From Eutrophovita sp913057845 (GTDB taxonomy: Bacteria; Pseudomonadota; Gammaproteobacteria; Burkholderiales; Eutrophovitaceae), in contig CAWUVH010000009.1 in assembly GCA_963925895.1 (NCBI GenBank), positions 1-64,000 of the forward strand: 64,000 nt of DNA, written 5' to 3'. The notes beneath the pieces are model-generated. The model searched no databases, was not told the DNA's origin, and worked only from the letters and a program-made list of their open reading frames with translations. Numbering within the stretch: the first letter of the stretch is position 1; each line of letters opens with the position of its first letter. Made by a program: the position numbers and the translations under genes. Below are positions 26,901-35,874 of the stretch, in pieces.

Positions 26901-26942
26901 GATATCAGCGCATTCTGAATTCAAAAAAGAAGCACTGATATC
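26901..26942 (+). promoter_or_regulatory. Inverted repeat at the predicted 5' end of the PQQ dehydrogenase mRNA
   Basis: GATATCAG at 26901-26908 is repeated in exact reverse complement (CTGATATC) at 26935-26942, with further partial pairing inside. It begins within a few bases of the predicted start site, so the transcript would open with a stem-loop, or the DNA could be an operator. Which one cannot be told from sequence. Confidence 0.45.
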
Positions 26943-27016
26943 TAACGCGCCTGATTTTATTTATTAATATGAATAATTAAAGGCTCTGCATCAATAATTC
27001 TTCGGGAGGAGATTTT

Positions 27017-28831
27017 ATGAAACTCAAAACGTCACTCGGACGTTTCGGAGTAGCTTTGGCTGGCGCCACGCTAGCCGTTTCAGCGATTGCTGGAACCGTT
27101 ACTACCGACCGTCTCATCAACAGCGAAAAAGAACCTGGGAACTGGCTGAACCACCACGGAAACTTGGAGGCTCACCGCTACTCAGGCCTTGCTCACATCA
27201 ACAAAACAAATGTTAAGGATCTTAAAGTCGCATTCACATTTGCGATGGGCGGAACCCAAGGCGGCGGAAAAGAAGTTATTTCTTTCCCATTTGCAGGATT
27301 AGAAGGCACGCCAATTGCTGAAGACGGATTCTTATACATAACCACTGGTTGGGGTGTAGTCACCAAGCTTGATACAAACGGCGGAAGCCCTCGTATCGTT
27401 TGGCAATATGATCCAGCTCCAGATAGAGACTACGCGACTACTGTTGCATGTTGCGGCATTAACAACCGAGGTGTTGCGCTCGCTGATGACTTTGTAATTT
27501 CTCCAGTTATTGATGGTCGAATCGTAGCAATTAACAAGATTGATGGCACGCTTGTTTGGGAAGCTCAAGTTGCTGACCCAGGTAATGGTGAAACCATCAC
27601 CGGTGCACCACTTATTGCTGGGGACAAAGTTGTTACTGGTATGGCTGGTGCCGAATTTGGTGTTCGTGGTTACTTAGAAGCTATGGACATTAAAACGGGT
27701 GAGCAAGTTTGGAGAACCTACACCGTTCCTGCTCCAGGCGAGCCAGGCTCAGAGACTTGGAAAGATGACTACGGCGCTTGGAAAACAGGCGGCGGCACAA
27801 CATGGGTCACCGGTTCATGGGATCCAGAACTAAACATCATCGTTTGGGGCACTGCAAATCCAGGGCCTGACTGGGATTCAGCATACCGCCCAGGAGATAA
27901 TCTCTGGACTGACAGCACGCTAGCTTTAGACGCAGACACTGGAGAAATCGTTTGGGGCTTCCAACATACACCTAACGATCCTTATGACTTTGACTCAATC
28001 AATGAAAACACATTTGTTGATACCAATATCGAAGGCAAATTCCAGCGCGCTACATTGCACGCAAACAGAAACGGTTATGCATATGCACTTGACCGCGTAA
28101 CTGGTAAATGTCTGTGGGCAACTCAATTTGTTGAGGAAATAAACTGGAGTGACGGTCTTGATGAGAATTGCCGACCAAACAGCTATGATCCTAACGTTGA
28201 TGTGCAAACCTACGTTCCTGGCACCGCAGCAATGCGCGGTACATCTACGGAAGGTCGTGGAACCATTGAAGGCACATTGAAGCCTGGACACATGGGCGGA
28301 AAAAACTGGCCACCAACAGCGTACAGCCCTCAAACTAACTACTATTACATCCCTACTATTGATGGATGTAATAAAGCGTTTACTGAGGTAACTGTTCCTG
28401 GACAACACAAGCCACGTCAGTTGTTCCTAGGTGGCGCGCCTTACTCAACATATGAAGATCCAGATTGCGGACGTATTTGGGGAAGCATCACTGCGATTGA
28501 CGTGCAAACGGGTAAAGTCGTAGCGAAGCATACAACCAAGTACCCACAATTAGGTGGATTACTTACCACCGCTGGTGGACTAGTATTCTCTGGTTATGCT
28601 GAAGGTGCTGTAGTTGCACATGACGCAGTAACCCTAGAAGAACTTTGGAGATTCGAGACAGGATCAGCAATCAATGCACCACCAATGACCTATATGGCAG
28701 GTGGCAAGCAGTATGTTGCTATTGAAGTTGGACTCGGTGGCGCTTGGCCTCAGTGGTTTGTTAGCTCAACCCCTGAACTCAAAGCTCAGGTTCCTAGTAA
28801 CGTCCTCTACGTCTTCGAATTACCACAATAA
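27017..28831 (+). CDS. PQQ-dependent alcohol dehydrogenase, probably lanthanide type
   Basis: Periplasmic quinoprotein of 604 residues with a signal peptide (ALAGATLAVSAIAG, cut near 26). Family marks are the vicinal disulfide Cys145-Cys146 (VACCGINNRG), metal ligands Glu213 (GAEFGVRG) and Asn281 (GTANPGP), and catalytic Asp324. Asp326, two residues on (YDFDS), is the extra ligand that distinguishes lanthanide-dependent XoxF/ExaF/PedH enzymes; calcium enzymes have Ala, Ser or similar there. There is no fused haem domain, so electrons go to a separate cytochrome, encoded next. A strong RBS (GGGAGGAGA) suggests high expression. Substrate class (methanol or longer alcohol) is not decidable here. 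Confidence 0.9.
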   Translation: MKLKTSLGRFGVALAGATLAVSAIAGTVTTDRLINSEKEPGNWLNHHGNLEAHRYSGLAHINKTNVKDLKVAFTFAMGGTQGGGKEVISFPFAGLEGTPIAEDGFLYITTGWGVVTKLDTNGGSPRIVWQYDPAPDRDYATTVACCGINNRGVALADDFVISPVIDGRIVAINKIDGTLVWEAQVADPGNGETITGAPLIAGDKVVTGMAGAEFGVRGYLEAMDIKTGEQVWRTYTVPAPGEPGSETWKDDYGAWKTGGGTTWVTGSWDPELNIIVWGTANPGPDWDSAYRPGDNLWTDSTLALDADTGEIVWGFQHTPNDPYDFDSINENTFVDTNIEGKFQRATLHANRNGYAYALDRVTGKCLWATQFVEEINWSDGLDENCRPNSYDPNVDVQTYVPGTAAMRGTSTEGRGTIEGTLKPGHMGGKNWPPTAYSPQTNYYYIPTIDGCNKAFTEVTVPGQHKPRQLFLGGAPYSTYEDPDCGRIWGSITAIDVQTGKVVAKHTTKYPQLGGLLTTAGGLVFSGYAEGAVVAHDAVTLEELWRFETGSAINAPPMTYMAGGKQYVAIEVGLGGAWPQWFVSSTPELKAQVPSNVLYVFELPQ

Positions 28832-28870
28832 GTCAGACTCATTATTGAAGATAAGGACAAGTAGTGCGAA

Positions 28871-28902
28871 CTTACGGGACCTTATGGGTCCCGTAAGTTT
28901 TT
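28871..28902 (+). terminator. Terminator after the PQQ dehydrogenase
   Basis: An 11-bp perfect stem CTTACGGGACC / GGTCCCGTAAG with loop TTATG is followed by TTTTT. The cytochrome gene after it would need read-through or its own promoter, giving more dehydrogenase than cytochrome. Confidence 0.92.
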
Positions 28903-28958
28903 AAGTCTGGGATTAATCTCAAAGATACTGAAACAGCGAAAAATTAGGCTTTTTAATC

Positions 28959-29399
28959 ATGGTAAAGAAAACATTGCTTAAGCGAACGATGGCAGGAGTA
29001 ATCGGGTCTATGGTTGCTCTTAGTTTATTGGTCACATTAGATATATCTTTCAACGTTACAAACACTGCTCACGCAGAACGACCTAAGATCAAGAAAAGAG
29101 GGCCTGGAGGTCGGCAATTATTTGACCGCTACTGCATTACCTGCCACAAATACATGGGGCAAGGAGGGCATAGCGAAGGGGGATGGGGTAAAAACTTAAG
29201 AAAAACGCCATTACCACGAGAAATGCTGATGGCTACCATAAAGTATGGCCGTACGCAGCTAGGAATGCCCGCATTCGAGGGCAACTTCAGCGACGCTAAC
29301 CTCTACATAATGACGGACTTTATTCTTGGCGAACTGAGATGTAAAGAACCGCCAGAAGAGAGTTTAGAGTGGAAAATTGGCTGCCAGGAGCAGCAATAA
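28959..29399 (+). CDS. Class I c-type cytochrome, likely acceptor of the PQQ dehydrogenase
   Basis: Small periplasmic cytochrome of 146 residues. A signal sequence (IGSMVALSLLVTL...AHA) is cut near residue 39. The haem site is Cys59-Ile-Thr-Cys62-His63, and Met103 in GMPAFEG is the probable second axial ligand. Its place directly after the quinoprotein gene supports a role like XoxG/cytochrome c-L or c550, carrying electrons to the terminal oxidase. A third and fourth cysteine near the C-terminus (LRCKEPP, IGCQEQ) may form a disulfide. Confidence 0.88.
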   Translation: MVKKTLLKRTMAGVIGSMVALSLLVTLDISFNVTNTAHAERPKIKKRGPGGRQLFDRYCITCHKYMGQGGHSEGGWGKNLRKTPLPREMLMATIKYGRTQLGMPAFEGNFSDANLYIMTDFILGELRCKEPPEESLEWKIGCQEQQ

Positions 29400-29440
29400 C
29401 TCGATATGGAAACGTAGGGCATATTAGGTTTTACAAACAA

Positions 29441-29468
29441 AAAAGGCAGCCCTAACGAGCTGCCTTTT
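29441..29468. terminator. Bidirectional terminator between cytochrome c and 29486 gene
   Basis: The stem AAAAGGCAGC / GCTGCCTTTT with loop CCTAACGA is flanked by A and T runs and lies between convergent genes, so it can end both. Confidence 0.9.
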
Positions 29469-29485
29469 TTAATGCGCGGAAAAGA

Positions 29486-29929
29486 TTACTGACTTTGACC
29501 CGGTGCTAAACGATTAATGAGAACAGGAAGGTAATCCAGACCTCTCTGATCTTGATCTTCTTTTAGCCACGCTAATGCCTCGTCTCTATCAATATGATTC
29601 CCCCAGCTAAGCTGCAGATGAACCATTTTAAGTAACCGGGCTCCGTTTTTTTCTTTTTGATCAACAAGCTCACGCCCCATCTCTAGAGCTTGACTGAAAT
29701 CTGCAAGCTGCCCTTCCTTGACTTGCGCATAAGCCCGATCGTACGAATCTCGAGCAACCATATACACAGCAAGCACATCACCCTGAGCCGCTCTACATTC
29801 CATCCAAAATTCATCTTTTGGACATTCTATAATTTCTTCTGCTATCGCTGCCGTGCTGAATGCAGTCGTCACACAAAGAACCGTAGCCACTAAAAAAGAT
29901 GATGCTTTTGTACAATAAATATCTCTCAT
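29486..29929 (-). CDS. Hypothetical exported protein
   Basis: I do not recognise this 147-residue protein. It has a signal peptide (FLVATVLCVTTAFSTAAIAEE, cut after AIA near 30). The mature part is short and largely alpha-helical, with two cysteines close together (ECPKDEFWMEC) that could form a disulfide. The helices with ALxxGRELVDQKEKNG and ALAWLKEDQDQ recall a single TPR/Sel1-like hairpin, but no repeat is clear. It follows the SnoaL-like gene by nine bases, so both form an operon and are both exported. Confidence 0.65.
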   Translation of the reverse strand: MRDIYCTKASSFLVATVLCVTTAFSTAAIAEEIIECPKDEFWMECRAAQGDVLAVYMVARDSYDRAYAQVKEGQLADFSQALEMGRELVDQKEKNGARLLKMVHLQLSWGNHIDRDEALAWLKEDQDQRGLDYLPVLINRLAPGQSQ

Positions 29930-29938
29930 GATCTATCC

Positions 29939-30445
29939 TTAATGTACACCCGGAGCATTCTTAAAATACTTTGCTACAGGGGCAGTATCGAAATAAAAGT
30001 CTAAGTTCTTAACCTTACCACTCATACCAAGTTCAAAAATAGCTACACCTTCGATAGTTATCTTATCTCCTGTCGGTTTATGCGTTGCCGACCACGCATA
30101 CTCCATAGCACCCACTAAATCTTGAACGGTGACTCGCTTTACAGTCCACTTCGCCTTGAAATTATCAAACTCCCACTTATAGTACGCCTCAATTGCGGAG
30201 GCGCCTTCGATAACGACTCCCGGCATGGTCCGGCGAGATTTCGACTCGAAATATTGATTCCATTTGTCAGCATTTCCATTACGCATACCCATGTTATACG
30301 CTTGGGGTGCTAGTTTCATAAGGCTTGCCGCTTGCATAGCGACGGACCCTGCCGCATCTGCGGTTCTCAAAGTTAAAACGTTTAACAACCCAACCAGTAA
30401 GAAACCAATAATCAGGAGCTTTGAAGAAAAACATCTAGAAGACAT
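29939..30445 (-). CDS. Exported SnoaL/NTF2-like protein
   Basis: A 168-residue protein with a signal sequence (LLIIGFLLVGLLNVLTLRTADAA). The mature domain has the NTF2/SnoaL layout: an N-terminal helix with NADKWNQYFESKSRRTMPG, then VVIEGASAIEAYYKWEFDNF and strands TVKRVTVQDLVGAMEYAW and KITIEGVAIFEL. Such folds can be isomerases, cyclases or ligand binders; the exported form is less common. Substrate unknown. It lies opposite the rluE gene and shares an operon with the exported gene after it. Confidence 0.7.
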   Translation of the reverse strand: MSSRCFSSKLLIIGFLLVGLLNVLTLRTADAAGSVAMQAASLMKLAPQAYNMGMRNGNADKWNQYFESKSRRTMPGVVIEGASAIEAYYKWEFDNFKAKWTVKRVTVQDLVGAMEYAWSATHKPTGDKITIEGVAIFELGMSGKVKNLDFYFDTAPVAKYFKNAPGVH

Positions 30446-30593
30446 AACAATTTTCGATCTCTTAAAAGTGAATTGAAGTTAATTTACAAGTTAGATTAAT
30501 ACTTTCATAGTATACACTGCATCGTTATATTTGGCCTCCAACGGCAGAGCAAAAAGGAACGCGTATTCGCCTGACGAGTAAACAGGAGAGATT

Positions 30594-31145
30594 TTGATCA
30601 TTCTTTTTAATAAACCGTTTGGAGTTCTCTCCCAATTCACAGATGAACATGGCCGCAAAACGCTATCGGATTTTATCCGTATGGAACAAGTGTACCCGGC
30701 CGGGCGCTTAGATTTAGACAGCGAAGGCCTACTCATTCTTACCGACGACGGACGACTACAACAACGTCTGTCTAATCCGAAATTCGAAAAAAAGAAAATC
30801 TATTTAGCTCAAGTTGAAGGTGAACCAACAGAAGCAGCAATCATGCAACTGGAACATGGGGTATTGATTGAGAAGCGGATGACTCGCCCCGCGACGGCAA
30901 AACGAATCGCTGAACCGCCGTTATGGGACAGGGACCCACCCATTCGATACCGACAATCCATCCCAACCTCCTGGATAGAATTAGGCTTAACTGAGGGCCG
31001 AAATAGACAGGTGCGAAAGATGACTGCGGCTATAGGTCACCCCACCCTCAGACTCGTACGTCATTCAATTGGGGAGTTTTCCATCGATGGGTTATCTCCT
31101 GGAGAATGGCGACTCATTGAGAATCATTCGAGATATTCACTGTAA
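30594..31145 (+). CDS. rluE: 23S rRNA pseudouridine synthase, RluE type
   Basis: Family RsuA pseudouridine synthase that modifies one uridine of 23S rRNA (U2457 in E. coli). The 183 residues show NKPFGVLSQF, the catalytic AGRLDLDSEGLLILTDDG motif (Asp in RLD) and EGRNRQVRKM; there is no N-terminal S4 domain, as in RluE. The start is a TTG at 30594, supported by AGGAGA about five bases upstream and by homologous protein starts. The next gene follows after 43 bases. Confidence 0.9.
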   Translation: MIILFNKPFGVLSQFTDEHGRKTLSDFIRMEQVYPAGRLDLDSEGLLILTDDGRLQQRLSNPKFEKKKIYLAQVEGEPTEAAIMQLEHGVLIEKRMTRPATAKRIAEPPLWDRDPPIRYRQSIPTSWIELGLTEGRNRQVRKMTAAIGHPTLRLVRHSIGEFSIDGLSPGEWRLIENHSRYSL

Positions 31146-31188
31146 TACATTAGACTATCGCCATTCACACAATCACACGTCTTAAATA

Positions 31189-33294
31189 ATGAGCGCTCCT
31201 CAGAGTATTTTTCAATACAAAAAGTATTGGGCCAAACGTTTTGGTACCGCTCCCTTCCTTCCCATGTCAAAGGAAGAAATGGAAAATCTGGGATGGGATC
31301 AATGCGACATTATTCTAGTCACAGGAGATGCCTACGTCGATCACCCTAGCTTTGGCATGGCCATTGTTGGCCGGCTTTTAGAAAATCAGGGCTTCAGAGT
31401 AGGGATTATCGCGCAGCCAGACTGGTACGACGTCAACGCATTTAAAGTACTCGGTGAACCAAAATTATTTTTTGGTGTAACTGCTGGGAACATGGACTCC
31501 ATGGTCAATCGGTACACCTCTGATAAAAAAATAAGAACAGACGATGCATATACACCCAATGCAGCACCAGGAAAAAGACCAGACCGCAGTGTTATTGTGT
31601 ATAGCCAAAAAGTTAGACAAGCGTACAAAAACGTACCGATCATTCTAGGGGGCATCGAAGCCAGCCTTAGGCGCATTGCTCATTATGATTACTGGTCAGA
31701 AAAAGTGCGGCGATCTGTACTGATGGATGCAAAAGCGGACCTACTACTTTTTGGGAACGCCGAACGCGCACTCGTTGACGTAGCCCACCGGATTGCTTCT
31801 GGCGCAAACATTAAGGACATTACCGACATTCGAGGTACCGTATTTACGGTCGACTCAATTGGGCCCGATTGGATTGAGCAAGACTCAACCACGCTCGATA
31901 AACCTGGGCAACTATCACCGCCCGTTAACCCGTATCAAATGATTAGTCCCGATAAGACAGAATCAGTCAATGCCAAGCCGGGTATCAGCCACTCAAAAAA
32001 TCATTCTCGAGAAAAAATTGTAGTGCGACTGCCGTCGTATGAAGCCGTATGTGACGATCCAATTATGTATGCGCATACATCGCGTGTATTACACCTTGAG
32101 TCTAATCCTGGTAACGCACGAATTCTTGTACAACGGGTCGGTAATCGTGATCTCTGGATCAACCCGCCACCTATTCCTCTCGAGATGGATGAGATGGATC
32201 AGCTTTATGAATTACCCTATGCACGGGAACCTCATCCAAGCTATGGAAAACAAAAAATACCGGCCTTTGACATGATTAGATTCTCTGTCACGATTCAGAG
32301 AGGCTGTTTTGGAGGGTGCACGTTTTGCTCCATCACCGAACACGAGGGACGTATCATACAAAACAGATCTGAAGATTCTATCGTTAGGGAAGTAGAACAC
32401 ATCCGTGATAACGCACCTGAATTCACAGGCGTCATTTCTGACCTCGGTGGTCCAACAGCGAACATGTATCGATTGGCTTGTAAAAGTAAAGCCATCGAGT
32501 CGTCATGCAGAAAACTATCGTGCGTCTATCCGCGTATTTGCCCCAATTTAGATACCAACCATTCTTCCCTCATTAACCTGTACCGAAAAGTTCGATCACT
32601 TTCTGGCATCAAGAAAGTATTGATTGGATCTGGGGTTCGTTACGACCTTGCAATCGAATCACCCGATTACGTCAAGGAGCTTGCCCAACATCATGTGGGC
32701 GGCTATCTCAAAATAGCTCCCGAGGCTATTGGAGAAGGCCCACTATCCAAAATGATGAAACCCGGGGTCGGGACGTATCATCGGTTCAAAGAACTTTTTG
32801 ATCGGTATTCAAAGCAAGCAGGGAAAGAACAATACTTAATTCCTTATTTCATAGCCGCACATCCAGGGACAACTGACGACGACATGCTGGACCTCGCAGT
32901 CTGGCTGAAAGCAAACGGTTTCCGAGCAGACCAGGTGCAATCGTTTTTACCCTCGCCAATGGCGCTGGCAACGGCAATGTACCACTCAGAAAAAAATCCT
33001 CTTCGAAAAGTGACGAGTGACAGTGAAGATGTAATTGTTCCAAAAGGCCTAAGGAAAAGAAGACTGCATAAAGCCTTTCTGAGATACCATGATCCTGAGA
33101 ACTGGCCGCTATTACGTGATGCTTTAAAAAAGATGGGAAGAGCAGATTTAATTGGGCCTGGGAAAAAACATCTCATTCCACAATATCAACCCAAGGGGAC
33201 TGGATTTAATCCTGAGGGATCAAGACGACCTAAAAAGTATCAGGTGTTTCGTACAACTCATACTGGCCTACCTAGAAATCCAAAACCCAATTAA
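31189..33294 (+). CDS. ygiQ: YgiQ family radical SAM protein
   Basis: Radical SAM enzyme of unknown reaction, 701 residues, the usual length for this family. The N-terminal YgiQ domain is seen in WDQCDIILVTGDAYVDHPSFGMAIVGRLLE. The cluster motif CxxxCxxC (RGCFGGCTFC) lies near residues 372-379. The C-terminus is basic and Pro-rich. It is convergent with the crotonase gene, with only three bases between the stops and no terminator. Confidence 0.93.
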   Translation: MSAPQSIFQYKKYWAKRFGTAPFLPMSKEEMENLGWDQCDIILVTGDAYVDHPSFGMAIVGRLLENQGFRVGIIAQPDWYDVNAFKVLGEPKLFFGVTAGNMDSMVNRYTSDKKIRTDDAYTPNAAPGKRPDRSVIVYSQKVRQAYKNVPIILGGIEASLRRIAHYDYWSEKVRRSVLMDAKADLLLFGNAERALVDVAHRIASGANIKDITDIRGTVFTVDSIGPDWIEQDSTTLDKPGQLSPPVNPYQMISPDKTESVNAKPGISHSKNHSREKIVVRLPSYEAVCDDPIMYAHTSRVLHLESNPGNARILVQRVGNRDLWINPPPIPLEMDEMDQLYELPYAREPHPSYGKQKIPAFDMIRFSVTIQRGCFGGCTFCSITEHEGRIIQNRSEDSIVREVEHIRDNAPEFTGVISDLGGPTANMYRLACKSKAIESSCRKLSCVYPRICPNLDTNHSSLINLYRKVRSLSGIKKVLIGSGVRYDLAIESPDYVKELAQHHVGGYLKIAPEAIGEGPLSKMMKPGVGTYHRFKELFDRYSKQAGKEQYLIPYFIAAHPGTTDDDMLDLAVWLKANGFRADQVQSFLPSPMALATAMYHSEKNPLRKVTSDSEDVIVPKGLRKRRLHKAFLRYHDPENWPLLRDALKKMGRADLIGPGKKHLIPQYQPKGTGFNPEGSRRPKKYQVFRTTHTGLPRNPKPN

Positions 33295-33297
33295 TCG

Positions 33298-34086
33298 TTA
33301 CTCACCGCGGAATTTTGGATCACGCTTCCCTTGGAAGCTGCTGACCCCCTCTTTAAAGTCCTTTGTGCTGACTAACGCTCTTTGGGCAGCGCCGAGTCCA
33401 GCGTGTGCCTGTGACTCACCATGAATCAGTCCAGATCGGGCATTCTGGATGATCGCCTTAATCGCGAGAGGTGCCCAGTCACACAAACGTTGCGCGATAG
33501 CTAGCGCGCGTAAACGTTCTTCCCCCACATTCACCACCTCTTGAACAAATCCAAGCGACTTCGCGGTATCAGCGTCGAACTCGTCTCCGGTGAGCAAATA
33601 ACGCATCGCATTCCCCCAGCCTGATCTGGAAACCATACGGGTTGTTGCACCACCGGTGGGCATGATTCCTCGCCTCACCTCAACCTGTGCAAATCGAGCA
33701 TTGGATGCAGCAACGACGATATCGGCCGCCAACATCAGCTCAATACCTAGCGTGAAGCAAATACCTTTAACCGCGTAAATAATCGGCTTTGTGCGATACG
33801 GCGCCCGCAAACCAAATGGATCGATTTCATCTTCTTTAGTCAGGATGTAATCATCCGACAGGTGTGAGACCATTTTTGGAAGATCAAGGCCTGCCGTAAA
33901 ATGTTCTCCGTTCGCGGTCACAACCGCACATCGAGACGTAGGGTCTTGCTCATACAATTGATAAGCGTCAATCAATTCCCGAAACATTTTAGGCGTAAAT
34001 CCGTTCAATTTAAGCGGACGATCAATGATCATTTCAAACACGTCACCTTCACGTCGCGTATGGATACATCCTTCCTCAGAACTCAT
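33298..34086 (-). CDS. Enoyl-CoA hydratase/isomerase (crotonase) family protein
   Basis: Crotonase-fold acyl-CoA enzyme of 262 residues: VVTANGEHFTAGLDLPKM gives the first oxyanion-hole strand, and KGICFTLGIELMLAADIVVA the second, followed by FAQVEVRRGIMPTGG. The catalytic glutamate position in the last motif is VRRGI rather than the usual glutamate-rich PE, so whether it is a hydratase or another crotonase activity is open. It heads the minus-strand group crotonase, methyltransferase, SDR. Confidence 0.85.
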   Translation of the reverse strand: MSSEEGCIHTRREGDVFEMIIDRPLKLNGFTPKMFRELIDAYQLYEQDPTSRCAVVTANGEHFTAGLDLPKMVSHLSDDYILTKEDEIDPFGLRAPYRTKPIIYAVKGICFTLGIELMLAADIVVAASNARFAQVEVRRGIMPTGGATTRMVSRSGWGNAMRYLLTGDEFDADTAKSLGFVQEVVNVGEERLRALAIAQRLCDWAPLAIKAIIQNARSGLIHGESQAHAGLGAAQRALVSTKDFKEGVSSFQGKRDPKFRGE

Positions 34087-34110
34087 TAAGCCTCCACGCA
34101 GTTTCCGTCA

Positions 34111-34953
34111 TTACAACTTTTTAAATACACCCTGATATATGGATATCAATCCTTGACTAAGGTTTTCAACGACATTTTTCCGCATGATTCCAGCCTGCTT
34201 ACCCAGCATAAGATGAACGCCCATAATTGGAGGTTGCACCGAATCTCCAGTCCTTGCAGCAAGGATTCGGTACTCCTCCATATATTGATTTGTCGCATTT
34301 TTCCAAATAGCCTCAACAAGTCCCATCCTCAAAATCGAATTTCTAATCGCGTCTGGAGACCACAGAAAACTCATATCTACCTTTCCTGCCCAAGGAACTG
34401 GTAGCTTTAGCGGACTATCTTGATTTCCTGCGAGCACTTCTTGGAATACATAAGTACCGCCGGGCTTTAATACACGGCACACCTCCGATAACATTTGGCG
34501 TTTATCCTCAATATTCATGCATGACTGCTGCGTCCAAACGACATCGTAGGTATTTGGATCGCGAGGTAAGCTTAAGGCATCCCCTTGAAAGAATTTTGCT
34601 TGATTTGAAAGACCTGTCATACGGGTTAGCTCATTAGCCACCACACAAAACTCATGTGTTAAATCAATCCCTTCCACCCGAACGTCGAATTGCTCAACAA
34701 GTGTGCGCGCCGGACCACCTAATCCAGAGCCGATATCGAGCACCTTGTCTCCCGCACATAATTGGGCCATCTTTGCAAGGTCAATAGTTGCCCTACGTCC
34801 GCCAATATGAAACTCTGAAACTGGAGAAAAATCATCCGAACGAGCGTCATGCAATACAATTCCGGCATCACGTGCCGCGGTAAGAATTCTATCCAAAAGA
34901 CCTTTAGTGCCGTAATGCTCGTTTACCAATGCATCTAAAGTTTGAGCCGCCAT
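34111..34953 (-). CDS. Class I SAM-dependent methyltransferase
   Basis: Cytosolic methyltransferase of about 280 residues. Motif I is VLDIGSGLGGPARTL near residue 90, followed by VEGIDLTHEF and QGDALSLP. The sequence resembles the tocopherol / sarcosine-dimethylglycine methyltransferase group of small-molecule enzymes. Two ATGs are adjacent (34956 and 34953); AGGAGG lies one base from the first and four from the second, so I chose the second. It is read between the SDR in front and the crotonase behind, a likely operon. Acceptor unknown. Confidence 0.8.
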   Translation of the reverse strand: MAAQTLDALVNEHYGTKGLLDRILTAARDAGIVLHDARSDDFSPVSEFHIGGRRATIDLAKMAQLCAGDKVLDIGSGLGGPARTLVEQFDVRVEGIDLTHEFCVVANELTRMTGLSNQAKFFQGDALSLPRDPNTYDVVWTQQSCMNIEDKRQMLSEVCRVLKPGGTYVFQEVLAGNQDSPLKLPVPWAGKVDMSFLWSPDAIRNSILRMGLVEAIWKNATNQYMEEYRILAARTGDSVQPPIMGVHLMLGKQAGIMRKNVVENLSQGLISIYQGVFKKL

Positions 34954-34988
34954 CATGCCTCCTAAATATAAGAATCCTTACTATAACT

Positions 34989-35756
34989 TCAGTATGCCGA
35001 CACCCCACCATCAACGGCATAAACCCCACCGGTACAACCACTTGACTCCTCTGATGCCAAAAACGTAATCATGTTCACGACCTCTTCGGGTGTTCCGTAA
35101 CGGCCTAATGGGATCCCCTTCAAAACATCTTTCTTTGCGAGCTCCGCTGACCCAGGAGATCGATTTTCTTCAATAGAACGCATCATTCTCGTCTCAGTGG
35201 GTCCAGGCAAAACACAATTGACTCGAATATTACTCGACGCATTTTCTATAGCTGCCGTCCTCATAAGCCCTATTTCAGCGTGCTTACTGGCTACATAGGC
35301 AGAGTTTCCAAGGCCACGCGCCTTAAGACCAGCGATAGAAGAGGTGACGATGATGCTTCCTCCCTTCGAGGTCATGAGTGGAATCGTATATTTGAGTCCC
35401 AGAAAAACACCACGCACGTTTATCGCCATAACATCATCAAAAACATCAGTCGGATAATCTGGAATAAGCGCCGCGGCACCCTCGATTCCGGCATTGATCA
35501 GAGCAATATCTGGCTCACCAAATCGACGACGACACGCTTCAACCATATCTTGATTCGTCTTTTCTAACGCGACGTCACCAACCATCACATCACTTTTCTC
35601 GGGTGTTAGCTCCGTCATTAAATCCCGCAGAGCCTGTTCATTTCGCCCAATCAAAAATACTTTTGCACCCTCAGCGACAAAACGCCGAGCGGCCGCAGCT
35701 CCAATGCCATTGCTGGCACCGGTAATGATCGCAATCTTATGACTTAATCGAGACAT
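34989..35756 (-). CDS. SDR family oxidoreductase
   Basis: Short-chain dehydrogenase of 255 residues with TGASNGIGAAAAR at the N-terminus, NAG (INAGIEG), VTSSIAG and the catalytic Tyr in SAYVASKHA. The arginine in FLIGRN after strand 2 suggests NADP(H). It is first in the operon with the methyltransferase and crotonase. Substrate unknown. Confidence 0.86.
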   Translation of the reverse strand: MSRLSHKIAIITGASNGIGAAAARRFVAEGAKVFLIGRNEQALRDLMTELTPEKSDVMVGDVALEKTNQDMVEACRRRFGEPDIALINAGIEGAAALIPDYPTDVFDDVMAINVRGVFLGLKYTIPLMTSKGGSIIVTSSIAGLKARGLGNSAYVASKHAEIGLMRTAAIENASSNIRVNCVLPGPTETRMMRSIEENRSPGSAELAKKDVLKGIPLGRYGTPEEVVNMITFLASEESSGCTGGVYAVDGGVSAY

Positions 35757-35828
35757 CTATTCCCCCTCGGTATTTAACCTCAAAACAAACGTTTCATCTA
35801 AATTATTGCTAATAGTTTATATAATCCG

Positions 35829-35862
35829 AAAAAAAACCCCGCGATCTTGGCGGGGTTTTTTT
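35829..35862. terminator. Bidirectional-looking terminator
   Basis: A 12-bp stem AAAAAACCCCGC / GCGGGGTTTTTT with loop GATCTTG is flanked by A and T runs. It follows the stop of the beta-propeller gene on the minus strand by 13 bases and would end that transcript. Confidence 0.92.
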
Positions 35863-35874
35863 ATCAAAAACTAT

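Larger units (their letters stand above)
26712..27016. other. Leader region of the PQQ dehydrogenase gene
   Basis: These 305 bases between the barrel gene and the PQQ dehydrogenase contain no gene. They hold the promoter and the long inverted repeat listed separately. No terminator for the upstream operon was seen. Confidence 0.6.
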
